DNA of 64,000 nt from positions 165,868 to 229,867 of the forward strand of contig KV454016.1 in the NCBI GenBank assembly GCA_001661245.1. The letters are read 5' to 3'. Below, piece by piece: positions 10,435 to 20,775 of the stretch. This stretch comes from Pachysolen tannophilus NRRL Y-2460 (taxonomy: Eukaryota; Ascomycota; Pichiomycetes; Alaninales; Pachysolenaceae). How positions within the stretch are numbered: the first letter of the stretch is position 1; each line of letters begins with the position of its first letter. Under the pieces are notes generated by a model. The model made no database searches. It worked only from the letters and a program-made list of their open reading frames with translations, and was not told the DNA's origin. A program made the translations under genes and the position numbers.

Positions 10435-10833
10435 TTCAAAAAATTTTTTTTTTGCTTTTATTAATAAAATATATATCTAATAATATCTATCTCATTCTCT
10501 ATAACTTTTAACTAAATAATATTATCGGAAAGAAGTCTAGTTAAGGGCGGTTAATTGAAAAATCAAAAATTTTTGAAGCAAAAAAAAAAAAAATTGCCAA
10601 TTTGAGTTTTTAATTTTTTTTTCTCTTTCTTTCTTTATTAATAGAATTAATTTATTTTGTAACAATTTTTTTATTTTTGCTTAATTTATTTGATTGTCTT
10701 AATGGTTTTTAATTTAATTGCTAAATACAAAATTGTTTTAAAATTAAATATATAAATAATTATAGTTATTTTTTATCCTATTTGATTCAGGGCCAATCTT
10801 GAAGCAAATTTTGATTTTTATCGCATTGTGTTT
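10435..10833. other. MOG1 promoter / tRNA-Thr upstream
   Basis: AT-rich sequence with A- and T-runs. No further gene or recognised motif is seen. Confidence 0.35.
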
Positions 10834-10905
10834 GCCTCTTTGGCCCAGTGGTAAGGCACCTCACTCGTAATGAGGCGATCGTCGGTTCGATTCCGACAAG
10901 AGGCA
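10834..10905 (+). tRNA. tRNA-Thr(CGT)
   Basis: A complete 72-nt cloverleaf without an intron. The acceptor pairs GCCTCTT with AAGAGGC, with discriminator A. The D arm is GGCC...GGC. The anticodon stem CCTCA/TGAGG encloses loop CTCGTAA, so the anticodon is CGT, reading ACG (Thr). The T arm is GTCGG-TTCGATT-CCGAC. No CCA is encoded, as expected in a eukaryote. The first clear T-runs downstream (near 10938 and 10951) would terminate Pol III. Confidence 0.97.
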
Positions 10906-10984
10906 AAAAAAAATTAAAAAATTAAAAAAATTAAAATTTTCAAAAGATACTTTTTTTATTTATTCTATTTAGTTAGGTTGCTAT

Positions 10985-11742
10985 TTATCTTTTTTTAGTA
11001 GCTTCCTTATCAGCATAGATTTTTGCAGTATAAGGTTCTTCAAATAATAAAGCTAATTGGTATTGTGAAAAGACAACAAGAGTTGCCAATAATCCAGCAG
11101 GTTTACCATACCATAAAGCAGTTCCTAAAAAACATAATGAAGAACCATTATACATTGGATTACTGCAAACGTTAAATGGGAAACTTACGACTCTTTTTGA
11201 CATTAATATTCCAAAATAATCTCCAAGATAAGTACCTGTAATACCTAATTTATACATTGAAGAAACAACTAATATACTTCCAATAGAAAATATTATTAAC
11301 CCTAAAGATTTAATTAAATTTTCATACTCTGGTTGTAAAAATAATGAAAATGTTGGTTGTTCACTTAAAGCTTTATTATAAAAATCATCTCTAATTAAAC
11401 CTAAACTGAAAATTGTAAAAGCTAAAAAATAACATCCATTTTTAGCTGATCCAAAAATTTTGGTTAAAAAATGTGTCTTGTGTTCTAATCTTGCCATTAT
11501 ATTCCAGTAAATAGGATTGAATAAGATTAAACCAATAGCAACTAAATAAAACACACAGAAAAAATTTCTAGTTAGTTTTAAAACAACAAAAGAAAAAGAA
11601 AATTTTTTTTTATTTTTCTTTAATACTTACTCTGTAAATTTCTATTAGTAAAATCAATATCATTTATCAATTCAAAGAAAAATTTATTAGCCGCAGAAAC
11701 CAATTCTTCAATTTTAAATTGATCCATTTTAAATTGATCCAT
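10985..11742 (-). CDS. OPI3: Phospholipid N-methyltransferase Opi3
   Basis: Opi3 carries out the last two methylations from phosphatidyl-monomethylethanolamine to phosphatidylcholine in the ER membrane. Two exons are seen: 11631-11742 and 10985-11541. The 89-bp intron has donor GTAAGT, an ACTAAC branch and acceptor ATTTAG. The product is about 222 residues. The splice creates NLQIAIGLILFNPIYWNIMAR, matching the family's FQLAI...FNPIFWNIVAR. Hallmarks are SSMYKLGITGTYLGDYFGI and FPFNVCSNPMYNGSSLCFLG (SAM and lipid-binding loops), then EEPYTAKIYA and a dilysine-like tail ATKKR. The first 15 bp of the coding region are duplicated (MDQFKMDQFK), so translation could start at 11742 or 11727. Confidence 0.94.
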
Positions 11743-11812
11743 TTTCAACAAAGCAAATCAAACCAAAGAAAAATAAAATAAATAAATAAAAAAAAATCCT
11801 TGAAATTTTAGT

Positions 11813-11843
<31 letters not shown>

Positions 11844-12063
11844 CCAACTTTACAATTTCTCCCCAACAACTCGGGTTGGTTATACCATGGGGAAAAGGTA
11901 CTTGATTTCAATCACTCCCCGAAGCATGTGATAATTAACCACTTGCTTCTTACCAAACGTGCACGACCTTTGTTATGCATGTTTTTTTGTTTTTTGTTTT
12001 TAAATCGTGCGGCTGTTTTTATTATTAAAAAACGAAAAATAATTTGGTCCTGCTTCTAAGTTG

Positions 12064-12087
12064 CATTGTCTTTTCCCGATTTGGTAA
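12064..12087 (+). promoter_or_regulatory. a2-Mcm1-type operator of STE6
   Basis: CATTGTC (12064-12070), the HMG-type a2 site, is followed after one base by TTTCCCGATTTGGTAA (12072-12087). The second element fits the Mcm1 palindrome TTNCCNNNTNNGGNAA at every fixed position. It lies about 270 bp before the STE6 ATG. In yeasts that keep the ancestral circuit, a2 with Mcm1 activates a-specific genes, and STE6 is one of them. The sites are seen; their function is inferred. Confidence 0.7.
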
Positions 12088-12244
12088 TAATGGAATGGGT
12101 ATTATTCATTTGGAATATAGATGAGTTTGTGAATTATGTTCTTTTTCTTTTTTATTGAGGCATTCAATTTGTTAATCTGGTATTGATTTTTTATGAAAAA
12201 AATGTTTTGAGGCTCTTTTAAAACTTGGACTTTGCTAAAAGAAA

Positions 12245-12248
<4 letters not shown>

Positions 12249-12280
<32 letters not shown>
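12249..12280. repeat. (TA)n microsatellite upstream of STE6
   Basis: A pure TA dinucleotide run about 75 bp before the STE6 start codon, probably part of the 5' leader or promoter. Confidence 0.9.
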
Positions 12281-12281
<1 letters not shown>

Positions 12282-12353
12282 AAGATTGCAGGTTTTTTAT
12301 TCAAAAATTCTTTTTTTCTTTTTTTTGCTTTTCCATTTTACTTTAAGTTCGTG

Positions 12354-15300
12354 ATGCAGCCTTGTAAGAACTTTAGCAATGAAATGAGTGCTTTGGGTGA
12401 TGATGTTGAAGAAAACATGGCAAAAAGTTTTAGGATTCATATGTATATGTTTCTTGATTTGAAAAAAGACTTGTTGTTGTTAGGATGTTGCTTGGTTGTT
12501 ACCATTATAGCTTCACTATCTCCTACTGCTATGACCATATTGTTGGGGAAAGTATTTGGTGTTTTATCCAGTTATGTAGATGGGGAATATGATACTTTTG
12601 GAGATTTTATAAATCATTTGAGACTTAATTGTTTCAGTATTTTGGCATTAGGTGCTCTTACTTTGATTTTTTCTTGGATAATGATTACTCAATGGATGAA
12701 ATTAGGTGAAATTCAACAAAGAAGAGCAAGAAAATTATTATATGCATCTTTTTTCAAAAAAAAAATCTCTTGGTTTGAAGAAAATTTAGAATTAAATGGT
12801 GATATTGTTCAAGTTAATAGATGTTTTGAAGAATTAAGATGTGGACTTAGTGAATGCAGTGCATTGTGTTTACAATGCATCTTTTCAATAATTGCATTGA
12901 TTTTAACAAGTTTTATATATTCTTGGTCATTAACCTTGATAATATTAAGTTCAACCCCTTTGATTTCTTTTATTGCTTATTTTTTCACTAGATTAATAGA
13001 AAAACATACAGTTTTAGAAAATTTACAAACAACAAATTCAGCAAAGATTTTAGATAAATATTTAACATCTCCAAAGATAATCAAAATTTTTGGTACAGAA
13101 AGTAAAGAATTGCAAAAATTTATTATTTCAAATGGAAATTCTAAAAAAGAATTTGAAAAATTATGTTTATATTCTTCATTAAATTTAGGTATCTTGAGAG
13201 CATTACTTTTAACAATGTTTGTCCAAGGTTTTTGGTATGGATCATATTTAGTTAACAATAAAAAATTATCAAGTGGAACCGTATTAACATGTTTTACTTG
13301 TTGTTTAATGATTGCAGAAACTTTTAATGGAATCACAGAACAATTATTAATTTTCCAAAAAGCAAACATTGCTTTAAAGAAAATTGTTAAATTTATTGGA
13401 ATTGAAAATTTGAATTCATCACAACATGGAAATATAAAAGATACAATTTCATTATACCCAAGACAAGTTGAATTTAATATTATTTTTGAAGATATTAATT
13501 TTTCATATGAATCAAGACCAGAAGTAATGGTTTTAAAAAATTTAAACATCTTTATACAAGAAAATCAAACAACTTTTATTGTTGGTAAATCAGGATCAGG
13601 GAAATCAACATTGGCATCACTATTAATGAAATTTTATAAATTACAAACAGGTAATATCTTTATAGGTGGTTTTAACATTAAATATTTAGATTCAGATTGG
13701 ATTTCTGATTTTATTACATTAGTTCAACAAGATGTCACTTTATTCAAAGATACAATTAAAAATAATATTGCTTTAGGGCTTGCTTCAAGACAAGAAATTA
13801 ATAAAGTACCAGAAAGTACATTAGACGAAGCTATTCAAATGTGTTTATTACAAAAAATGATTAACGATTTTCCTGAAGGTTTAAATACAGAAATTGGTGT
13901 AAATACTGGAGTTACACTTAGCAATGGTCAACAGCAAAGAATCGCTTTAGCTAGAGCCAGAATAAGAGATACTCCGATATTAATACTTGACGAGTTTGTT
14001 AGTGCTTTGGATATTGCTTCTAGAGAATTATTGGTTAAAGCTGTTAAGGCTTGGAGAAGGGGTAAAACTACAATCATAATGACTCATGAATATTCCCAGA
14101 TAGATGATGATGATTATATTTATGTGATGGAAAATGGATCTGTTATTGAATCCGGATACAAAAAAGAATTATCTTGTTATGATAATGGAGAGTTTAACAA
14201 ACTTTCAAATTGTGAACAACAAAATGTGGTCAGCAATGAAAATAATGAAAATAATGAAAATAATGAAAATAATGAAATGGAAAATCCTTTTGAAGATGAA
14301 TACAAGAGTGAACTTTATTATAATGAAAGCGAATATGAGACTCTTGCTTCACCTTCAGAGCAAGTTCAAAACAAAAATGAAAATCCATTCTGTGATACAG
14401 AGTCCTTAAAGATTTACAATAGTAGGACCACTGCAATTAATACAATTGAAATTGAAAATGATGAAATATACAATAAAGAAAAAGAATTCATTTTGACTAC
14501 CGTAGGAAGAAGATTGTCATCAAGCATTTTGAGAGCTTCAAATTCATTTTTTGCTTCAACACTGAACCACGAAACTCAGGATGATTCATATGATATTGAA
14601 AAATTGGCTCTAAAAATGACTAATCAACAACTTGAGCCTACATTTGCTAGATCAATGAAGCAAAAAAATAAAACTATCCTCAATAATACACAAGAAGTTA
14701 AAATCTGCAATGAATCAGAAGCAAACGAAGAAAACAAAGAAAACTTGATGAGTTTATTAGAAATTTTCAAATTTATGAATAAACGCATAAAGTCAAAAGG
14801 ACTCATTTTCCTTGGAATCTTGTTCTCTATAGCTAATGGTGTAATAAATCCTATGTTTTCCTGGGCTTTTAGCCGGTTACTAGTTGGGATTATTCCAACA
14901 AGTGGGAATAACTATGACAGCCTGTACTTATTAAAATGGGCTTTAATAGTTGTATTATTTGCTGTTCTTGATGGCTTAACTTCTTTTTTGAAAAGATTTT
15001 TGTTAGGTATTGCAACGGAAAATTGGATATTTCAAATAAGAAACGAAGTCTATGAGAAGTTATTACAACAGGACCTAACTTGGTTCTCGCAACAACTGAC
15101 CAAACCGGCCGAAATCTCTGCCTTAGTATTAAATGATGCAAGAGATTTGAGAAACTTGATTTCCGAATTTTTGAACATTTCCGTAACTGTTGTAGTTATG
15201 ACATTACTAGGTCTAATCTGGTCAATTGTAGAAGGTTGGAAGCTATCACTTGTTGGAATTTCATTGATACCAACGTTTATCTTAATCACTTTGTGCTATG

Positions 15301-16553
15301 GAGGTATTTTACTGTCAGCAGAGAATAAGTACAAATCTGCAATAGCTGCATTAGAAAATCTCATGCATGAAACAATTGTTGGTGTTAAAACTATCAAATG
15401 TCTTCGATTGAACTCTTATTTTTGGGCTAAGTTTGATGAAAGGTTCTTCGAGTTGGCTAAAACCGGAAATAGAAGAGCAATTGGTACTGGATTTGGAGTT
15501 TCGGTTTTTGTGTTATTATGCTATCTGGCTCAATCCATCTTATTATACTACGGGATGAGGTTAGTTGGTTTGGGAGAATATTCATCTTCACAGTTGATGA
15601 AAATCTATACATTGCTCTTATTTACCATTATGAGTGCCTCTCAGTTGATTAATCAAGTTCCTGATGTTGCTAGGGGTAAACGAGCAGGAAGTCATTTGAT
15701 TAAATTGTTATCTTTGGAACTGTCAGTTACAGAATTTTCAGGGAAATCAAAACCTGAATTTAATAGCATTAAACATGATTGCACAATCATTAGGTTTAAC
15801 GAAGTCAATTTCTCGTATCCTTCCAAGCCAACAGTTCCAATATTGAAGAAAATGGATTTTCAAATAAAAGTTGGAGAAACTGTTGGAATCATTGGGGAAT
15901 CAGGTTCTGGTAAATCTACAATTTTAGCTTTATTAGCAAAGTTATTTTCAACAGATCTGAATGAAATATATATCGGGGATTCAGATATAAATGATATAGA
16001 CACAAAATATTTAAGAAGAATGATTTCTGTGGTTTCGGCTAACGCAATGTTTTTTGAAGGTTCTGTTGAATCTAATTTAACATATGGGTTGTTGCTGGAA
16101 GAATATACTCAAGAAGATATTGTCAAAGCTTTAAAATCAGCAAACATTTACGATTTTGTGATATCTTTACCTCAAGGGTTAGAGACAATAATTGGAGATT
16201 CTGCAAACTTGTTGATTTCAGGAGGACAAGCGCAGAGACTAGCTATTGCAAGAGCGTTATTAAGGAATCCAAAAATTTTAATCCTAGACGAATGTACTTC
16301 TGCGCTCGATGCTCATAGTACTACGAAAATAGCTGAATTAATTAGGGACAATCTAAGTTTCAACAAGAACATTACCACTTTAATCATCACTCATTCTGAA
16401 TTTTTAATGAAAACTGCAAATAGAATTTTATGTCTAAAGGAAGGGGAGATTTGTGAAGAAGGTTCATTTAATGAATTATACAGATCACGGGGGGAATTAT
16501 ACCGCATTGTTTCTGCTGGCAAGAACAGTACCATCACTGACATAACCACCTAG
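12354..16553 (+). CDS. STE6: a-factor exporter Ste6 (ABC transporter)
   Basis: Ste6 is a full-length ABCB-type transporter that exports the farnesylated a-factor pheromone in a cells. The ATG at 12354 (MQPCKNFSNEM) gives 1399 residues; the upstream open frame is a TA repeat. The architecture is TMD1, NBD1, linker, TMD2, NBD2. NBD1 has Walker A GKSGSGKS (about 410), signature LSNGQQQR (about 521) and Walker B LILDEF. NBD2 has GESGSGKS (about 1180), ISGGQAQR (about 1287) and LILDECTSALD. NBD1's LILDEFVSALD has Phe where most have Ala/Pro/Cys. The linker (about 600-760) is Asn/Glu-rich, with a 9-bp NEN repeat at 14235-14276. It is longer than S. cerevisiae Ste6 (1290), mainly in this linker. Confidence 0.92.
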   Translation: MQPCKNFSNEMSALGDDVEENMAKSFRIHMYMFLDLKKDLLLLGCCLVVTIIASLSPTAMTILLGKVFGVLSSYVDGEYDTFGDFINHLRLNCFSILALGALTLIFSWIMITQWMKLGEIQQRRARKLLYASFFKKKISWFEENLELNGDIVQVNRCFEELRCGLSECSALCLQCIFSIIALILTSFIYSWSLTLIILSSTPLISFIAYFFTRLIEKHTVLENLQTTNSAKILDKYLTSPKIIKIFGTESKELQKFIISNGNSKKEFEKLCLYSSLNLGILRALLLTMFVQGFWYGSYLVNNKKLSSGTVLTCFTCCLMIAETFNGITEQLLIFQKANIALKKIVKFIGIENLNSSQHGNIKDTISLYPRQVEFNIIFEDINFSYESRPEVMVLKNLNIFIQENQTTFIVGKSGSGKSTLASLLMKFYKLQTGNIFIGGFNIKYLDSDWISDFITLVQQDVTLFKDTIKNNIALGLASRQEINKVPESTLDEAIQMCLLQKMINDFPEGLNTEIGVNTGVTLSNGQQQRIALARARIRDTPILILDEFVSALDIASRELLVKAVKAWRRGKTTIIMTHEYSQIDDDDYIYVMENGSVIESGYKKELSCYDNGEFNKLSNCEQQNVVSNENNENNENNENNEMENPFEDEYKSELYYNESEYETLASPSEQVQNKNENPFCDTESLKIYNSRTTAINTIEIENDEIYNKEKEFILTTVGRRLSSSILRASNSFFASTLNHETQDDSYDIEKLALKMTNQQLEPTFARSMKQKNKTILNNTQEVKICNESEANEENKENLMSLLEIFKFMNKRIKSKGLIFLGILFSIANGVINPMFSWAFSRLLVGIIPTSGNNYDSLYLLKWALIVVLFAVLDGLTSFLKRFLLGIATENWIFQIRNEVYEKLLQQDLTWFSQQLTKPAEISALVLNDARDLRNLISEFLNISVTVVVMTLLGLIWSIVEGWKLSLVGISLIPTFILITLCYGGILLSAENKYKSAIAALENLMHETIVGVKTIKCLRLNSYFWAKFDERFFELAKTGNRRAIGTGFGVSVFVLLCYLAQSILLYYGMRLVGLGEYSSSQLMKIYTLLLFTIMSASQLINQVPDVARGKRAGSHLIKLLSLELSVTEFSGKSKPEFNSIKHDCTIIRFNEVNFSYPSKPTVPILKKMDFQIKVGETVGIIGESGSGKSTILALLAKLFSTDLNEIYIGDSDINDIDTKYLRRMISVVSANAMFFEGSVESNLTYGLLLEEYTQEDIVKALKSANIYDFVISLPQGLETIIGDSANLLISGGQAQRLAIARALLRNPKILILDECTSALDAHSTTKIAELIRDNLSFNKNITTLIITHSEFLMKTANRILCLKEGEICEEGSFNELYRSRGELYRIVSAGKNSTITDITT

Positions 16554-16823
16554 TAAATAGTTATATATGTTTTTTTTTCTTTTTTCTTTTTAGAGTCTTG
16601 ATTTACGGTTTGTTCATGATTTAGAAGTTTCTTTCCATTATTTTTATCTTCATATTAAAAAATTTGAACCAATGTATAACACATAAACATAGATATATAA
16701 GGAAGTAAATTCAAACATTTTAGCAACTTTACACAAAGCAAAAAAAAAAAAAAAAAAAAAAGAAAAATCAAATAGCTGCAAAAACAGAAGTCCCAAAAAC
16801 TAAGTTATAGCTCGATATTGGGT

Positions 16824-19800
16824 TTATAAATGAACACAGATATAAGGAACTTCTACATCCTCACCTTCTTTATCATCTGTACAAATTTCAAAAATTAATG
16901 TCTTTTCGTGTTCCAGAATATCTTTCTTTGAAACCTCTTTAATTAATTCAGTTAATTTTAAAGGGTATCTATCGTTTAATTTTTTCTTTGGAAAGAAAGA
17001 AGCATATAATAATGAAACCCCATACGATAACATTGTTATTTCTAATCCTTCCTCTTGTTGAAATTTATCTAATAATTCTTTCAAAGTGATATTACCCTTG
17101 ATATCAAATCTATCCCAAATTTTATCAAATTTCTTTCCATTATATTCACCTTGAGGAGATTTGATTGGTTCTGAAAATCCAATAAATGGTAAAGCCAAAT
17201 TAACAAATCCATTTTTATATTGTTCAATATCATCTTTTCCAGCAACTACTTTATATAATTCCAAGCAAACTAAACCTGTGACCAATGCAGTTGTTGTTGC
17301 AATTGCAGGTATAATTCTTCCTGCAATGAATTTTGTCTTTTGTTTATCTGCTGTTTGTATAGAATAATTCAAAGCTCTACAATTAGATGCAGCAGCAATA
17401 AATTCAATGTGATGATTTGTATCATCATCTTTTTCAAAACTGACCGGATTTAATCTATAACCAGCTAATGTTGAAGGTGAAGGTAATGAAGCTGCCAAAT
17501 TCTTAAGTTCAGCAGAATCCAAGTCTGAGGAATTACTCGAAGGATCTGGTTCATTATCATTTGTTTGAATTTTAATATCACTTCTAGGGGAAAATGGTTT
17601 AATTTCAATTTCTGAAACAACTTTATTATAAAAACTTCTATCAGGTTCACCTTGATCACCTTTTAAACCATATATATATGCCAATAAATTAGCACCACCA
17701 ACAACAAAATGGAAATGGTCATCATTATTAATATCAAATTCTAAAGGTTCAGGAGCTCTTTTTGGGCCTGACCAAAAAGGTGCACCAGTTGATGTTGTTG
17801 CATCCTTTGGGAAGTTATATAACAATTGTTTAATTTCATAATTAAATTTTTCTTGAAATTCTAATCTAGCCCAACGAATACATTCTTCAAATGTATAAGG
17901 TCTATTTTTCAAATATTTAAAAATTGTTTCCAAAATACCTTTAACATCACCACTTTGTTTTAAAGTACTTTCAACAAAATTTGGTTGTGAAAGGTATAAA
18001 TTAACATTTTCAGCAGCATCTGCAAAATAACCTTGAAATAAAGATTTTGCCCAAGCAATTGTATGATCAATTTTATTTGGGAAAGATCTTAAAGTACATA
18101 AAGGTATAGATTTTTCTGGAGGATCTTGTGATGAAGAATATGATTCTGTTAAATTTGGAATAACAACTTGAGTATTTCCCTTAGTACCTAAAGTACCTGA
18201 TTCCAATAAAGGTTTCTTAAAAAAGACACAACGACGATCAACATAAGTTCTTGCATCAACATTATCCAATGCATTAGTAACAAAATCCAAACTTTCCCAA
18301 AAATCGTTATTAAAAATATGTTCAGTATCTGAACCCACTTTTTCTAATCTTGATTCAATATGACCAATTAATTCAGGGTTCATTTCAATAACTGCAGAAG
18401 CTGCACATTCTGATTTATTTTTACCAACATCTTTTGGCCTAAATAAGAATTGTCTATTTAAATTAGATTTTTCAATTGAATCCATATCTGTTATAATAAT
18501 TTTACCTTGTGGTCCTGAACCAAGTCCCATCATTGCCCAATTTTTCAACATTTCACAACCAATTGCACCTGAACCAACCAAGAAAACTTTAACATTTGCA
18601 ATTTTTCTTTGAAAATCCAAACCAAATACTGCTATTTGATTATCATAACGGGATCCAATTGGTTTACAAGTTTCTTCATTTCTTAAATATAAATCATTTG
18701 GAGGTAATGATTCTAATGAATCAAAATATAACCATTGTTTAATTGGAGAAAATTTCCCCGAGCAAGCTTTTAATACTTCTTGTGCAACAAGACCACCAAA
18801 GAATGCGACAACACCTGGTATATCACCTCTTGCTTGATATGATAATTCTTTAATTAAATTTTCATCAATTTTTAAATCCAGAGTAATTTGATTTTTTTTT
18901 GCTAAATTTTGAGTTAATTTCACCAATTCAATTGCATCATTTTCATTATGTGGTCTTGGTAAAATTCCATTATTATTTGTTATAAAATGATGTAAAGCTT
19001 GAAATCCTAAATGTAATTGAGGTGGTCTATCAAATTTTGCATAATCAGAATAAAGAAATTCTGGATTAATAAGTTGTTTTGATAATGATTCAAATGAAAT
19101 TGTTTTTGGAACTTTAACTTGTGTAAAAATTCCACCTTTTTCATAACTACCTATTGAATTATCAAATTTAATTTTAAATGCATATGGACCTAATACTTCA
19201 ACTTGATATAAAGTACCATCATTTAATTTTTCCAAACCTTGAACTTCAGAAAATTTGACGAAATCACCATCTTCAAGACCATGACGATTATCATCCAACA
19301 TTGTTACAGTTCCATCTGATTCTATATCTGAAACAATTCCTTGATGAGGTTCTTCACCAGTTGGATCCAATATAACAAATTTATCACCAAAATCTACAAA
19401 GACATTTCCAAATAAACCTCTAACTTCTGTAGAAATAAATTTAATTCCATTTTTATGAGAAAATTCATTAATTGTTAATTGTTGTTGTAATGGTAAATCT
19501 GTAATAACTATAACTTGGAAATTTTTTAAAGTTGTCTCAGATAATTCTGAGATAACAGAAATTGGAACATAAGAATTTAATTCAGCTAATTTAGTCGCTG
19601 TTGATAATGCTCTTGGTTTACCAATATCTGATTCTGATAAAAAAAATTGACAAGATATATCTTCAAGTACTACATCATTTGGATCATATAAAGTTAAAGA
19701 TTTAACTCCGGCTAAGGCCACATTTTTGGCAATTTCAACACCTAAACCTTTTAATCCAATAATTAAAACACTTGATTTTTGCATTTGAAGCATAGCTTCT

Positions 19801-20006
19801 TTACCCAAAACATACAATTGTCTAGAATATAAACCTTCATCCATCTTATTATCTTCAGGTAAATCTACTTGCATCGTATTAGAGTCCTAAATTATTAAAA
19901 AAAAAATAATTTCCCTAAATATTATCAATTTGTTAGTACCAAATCAAACAAAGACCTAAAAAAATTAAAAAGCAAAAAAAAAAAAAAAACAATTACTTAC
20001 ACTCAT
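16824..20006 (-). CDS. UBA1: Ubiquitin-activating enzyme E1, Uba1
   Basis: Uba1 adenylates ubiquitin and passes it as a thioester to E2 enzymes. The long exon is 16824-19886. A 114-bp intron (19887-20000) has donor GTAAGT, branch TACTAAC and acceptor ATTTAG. It joins a tiny first exon ATG AGT (20001-20006), giving [16 protein letters not shown] and about 1022 residues (S. cerevisiae 1024). The inactive adenylation half starts at [12 protein letters not shown]. The active half has [17 protein letters not shown] and [17 protein letters not shown]. The catalytic Cys is in [13 protein letters not shown] (about residue 599). The C-terminal ubiquitin-fold domain ends [12 protein letters not shown]. 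An ATG two codons upstream of the chosen one is also possible. Confidence 0.97.
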
Positions 20007-20775
20007 CTTCATCAATCAATCTGATTAAAATAGAAATTGAATAGAGATAAAAACACTTTACAAATTATCAAGTTAAAATTTTTTTTTCTCAATTGTAAAA
20101 GTATATTTTAAATAAAATAAAGCTTACTAAACCTCTTTTACCAATTGCTTCAATTATTATTAATATTTAATACGAGCCAGCAAAGGAAACAGAGCTTCAA
20201 AAAAGAAGAAAAAAATCATTTTTGGAAGTGTTTTGAAAACTCAAAAAGCCCAAAAGGGTAATTTGTAGTGCTGATAAATACAAAAAAGGTGAAAAGGTCG
20301 TTTGGTTTTAGTACAAAAAGTACAGAAAAGAGGAAATAATACTGTTTCTGAGCCACTTTTTCTACAATAGGAAATCTGCAAAAAAGAAAAACGAAAAAGG
20401 CAAAAAAAGTCACGTGTAAATATTTACACGTGACTTATGCACACACGCCCACACCTTCACATTCACGTTCATTTTTTTTAAATTAAAAGAGGCGTGGATA
20501 TAGTTACCATTAAACCCCAAATTAGTAATTTTATTTTTTTTGCCCGCAATAGGGGTTTTTGACTTCCCAAAATAACTAAAAATTAAAAAAGTTTCCGGTT
20601 TTGGTTTTTTCCCCTTTTAAATTTTTTTTTTTTTTTTTTTTTTCCGCTTTCTCTTCTAGAACAGTTTATTTTTTGTAATAAGTAAAAGAAGTAGTATTAA
20701 ATATAAATATAACTAATAATAAATTTATTTTGCTAAGTTGATTGATTCTTTTTTATTATTATTATTATTATTATT
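20007..20775. other. UBA1/MAS1 divergent promoter
   Basis: Apart from the 30-bp palindrome, it contains A/T runs, a CACACGCCCACACC string near 20440-20453, and an (ATT)n tract leading into the MAS1 start. No further gene is seen. Confidence 0.5.
20407..20436. promoter_or_regulatory. 30-bp perfect palindrome with two CACGTG boxes
   Basis: AAGTCACGTGTAAAT followed by its exact reverse complement. Each arm has GTCACGTG, the Cbf1-type E-box, and the centre GTAAATATTTAC holds two forkhead-like GTAAATA words. It lies in the 769-bp UBA1/MAS1 divergent promoter, about 400 bp from the UBA1 start and 340 bp from MAS1. It could extrude as a cruciform or bind a bHLH dimer pair. Confidence 0.85.

Larger units (their letters stand above)
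11743..12353. other. OPI3/STE6 divergent promoter
   Basis: No further gene is seen. It contains a TA tract at 11815-11837, a CATGTGATAATT word near 11925, the a2-Mcm1-like operator (separate entry), and a long TA tract at 12249-12280 just before STE6. The TA tract is open in the STE6 frame (Ile-Tyr repeat) but lies upstream of the credible ATG. Confidence 0.5.

Noticed and set aside
12225-12353. Upstream extension of the STE6 frame
   Set aside because: It is an Ile-Tyr repeat from a TA microsatellite plus Phe-rich sequence; the ATG at 12354 gives a normal Ste6 N-terminus.
14230-14436. Minus-strand His/Phe repeat frame inside STE6
   Set aside because: It is the antisense of the AATAATGAA linker repeat in STE6.
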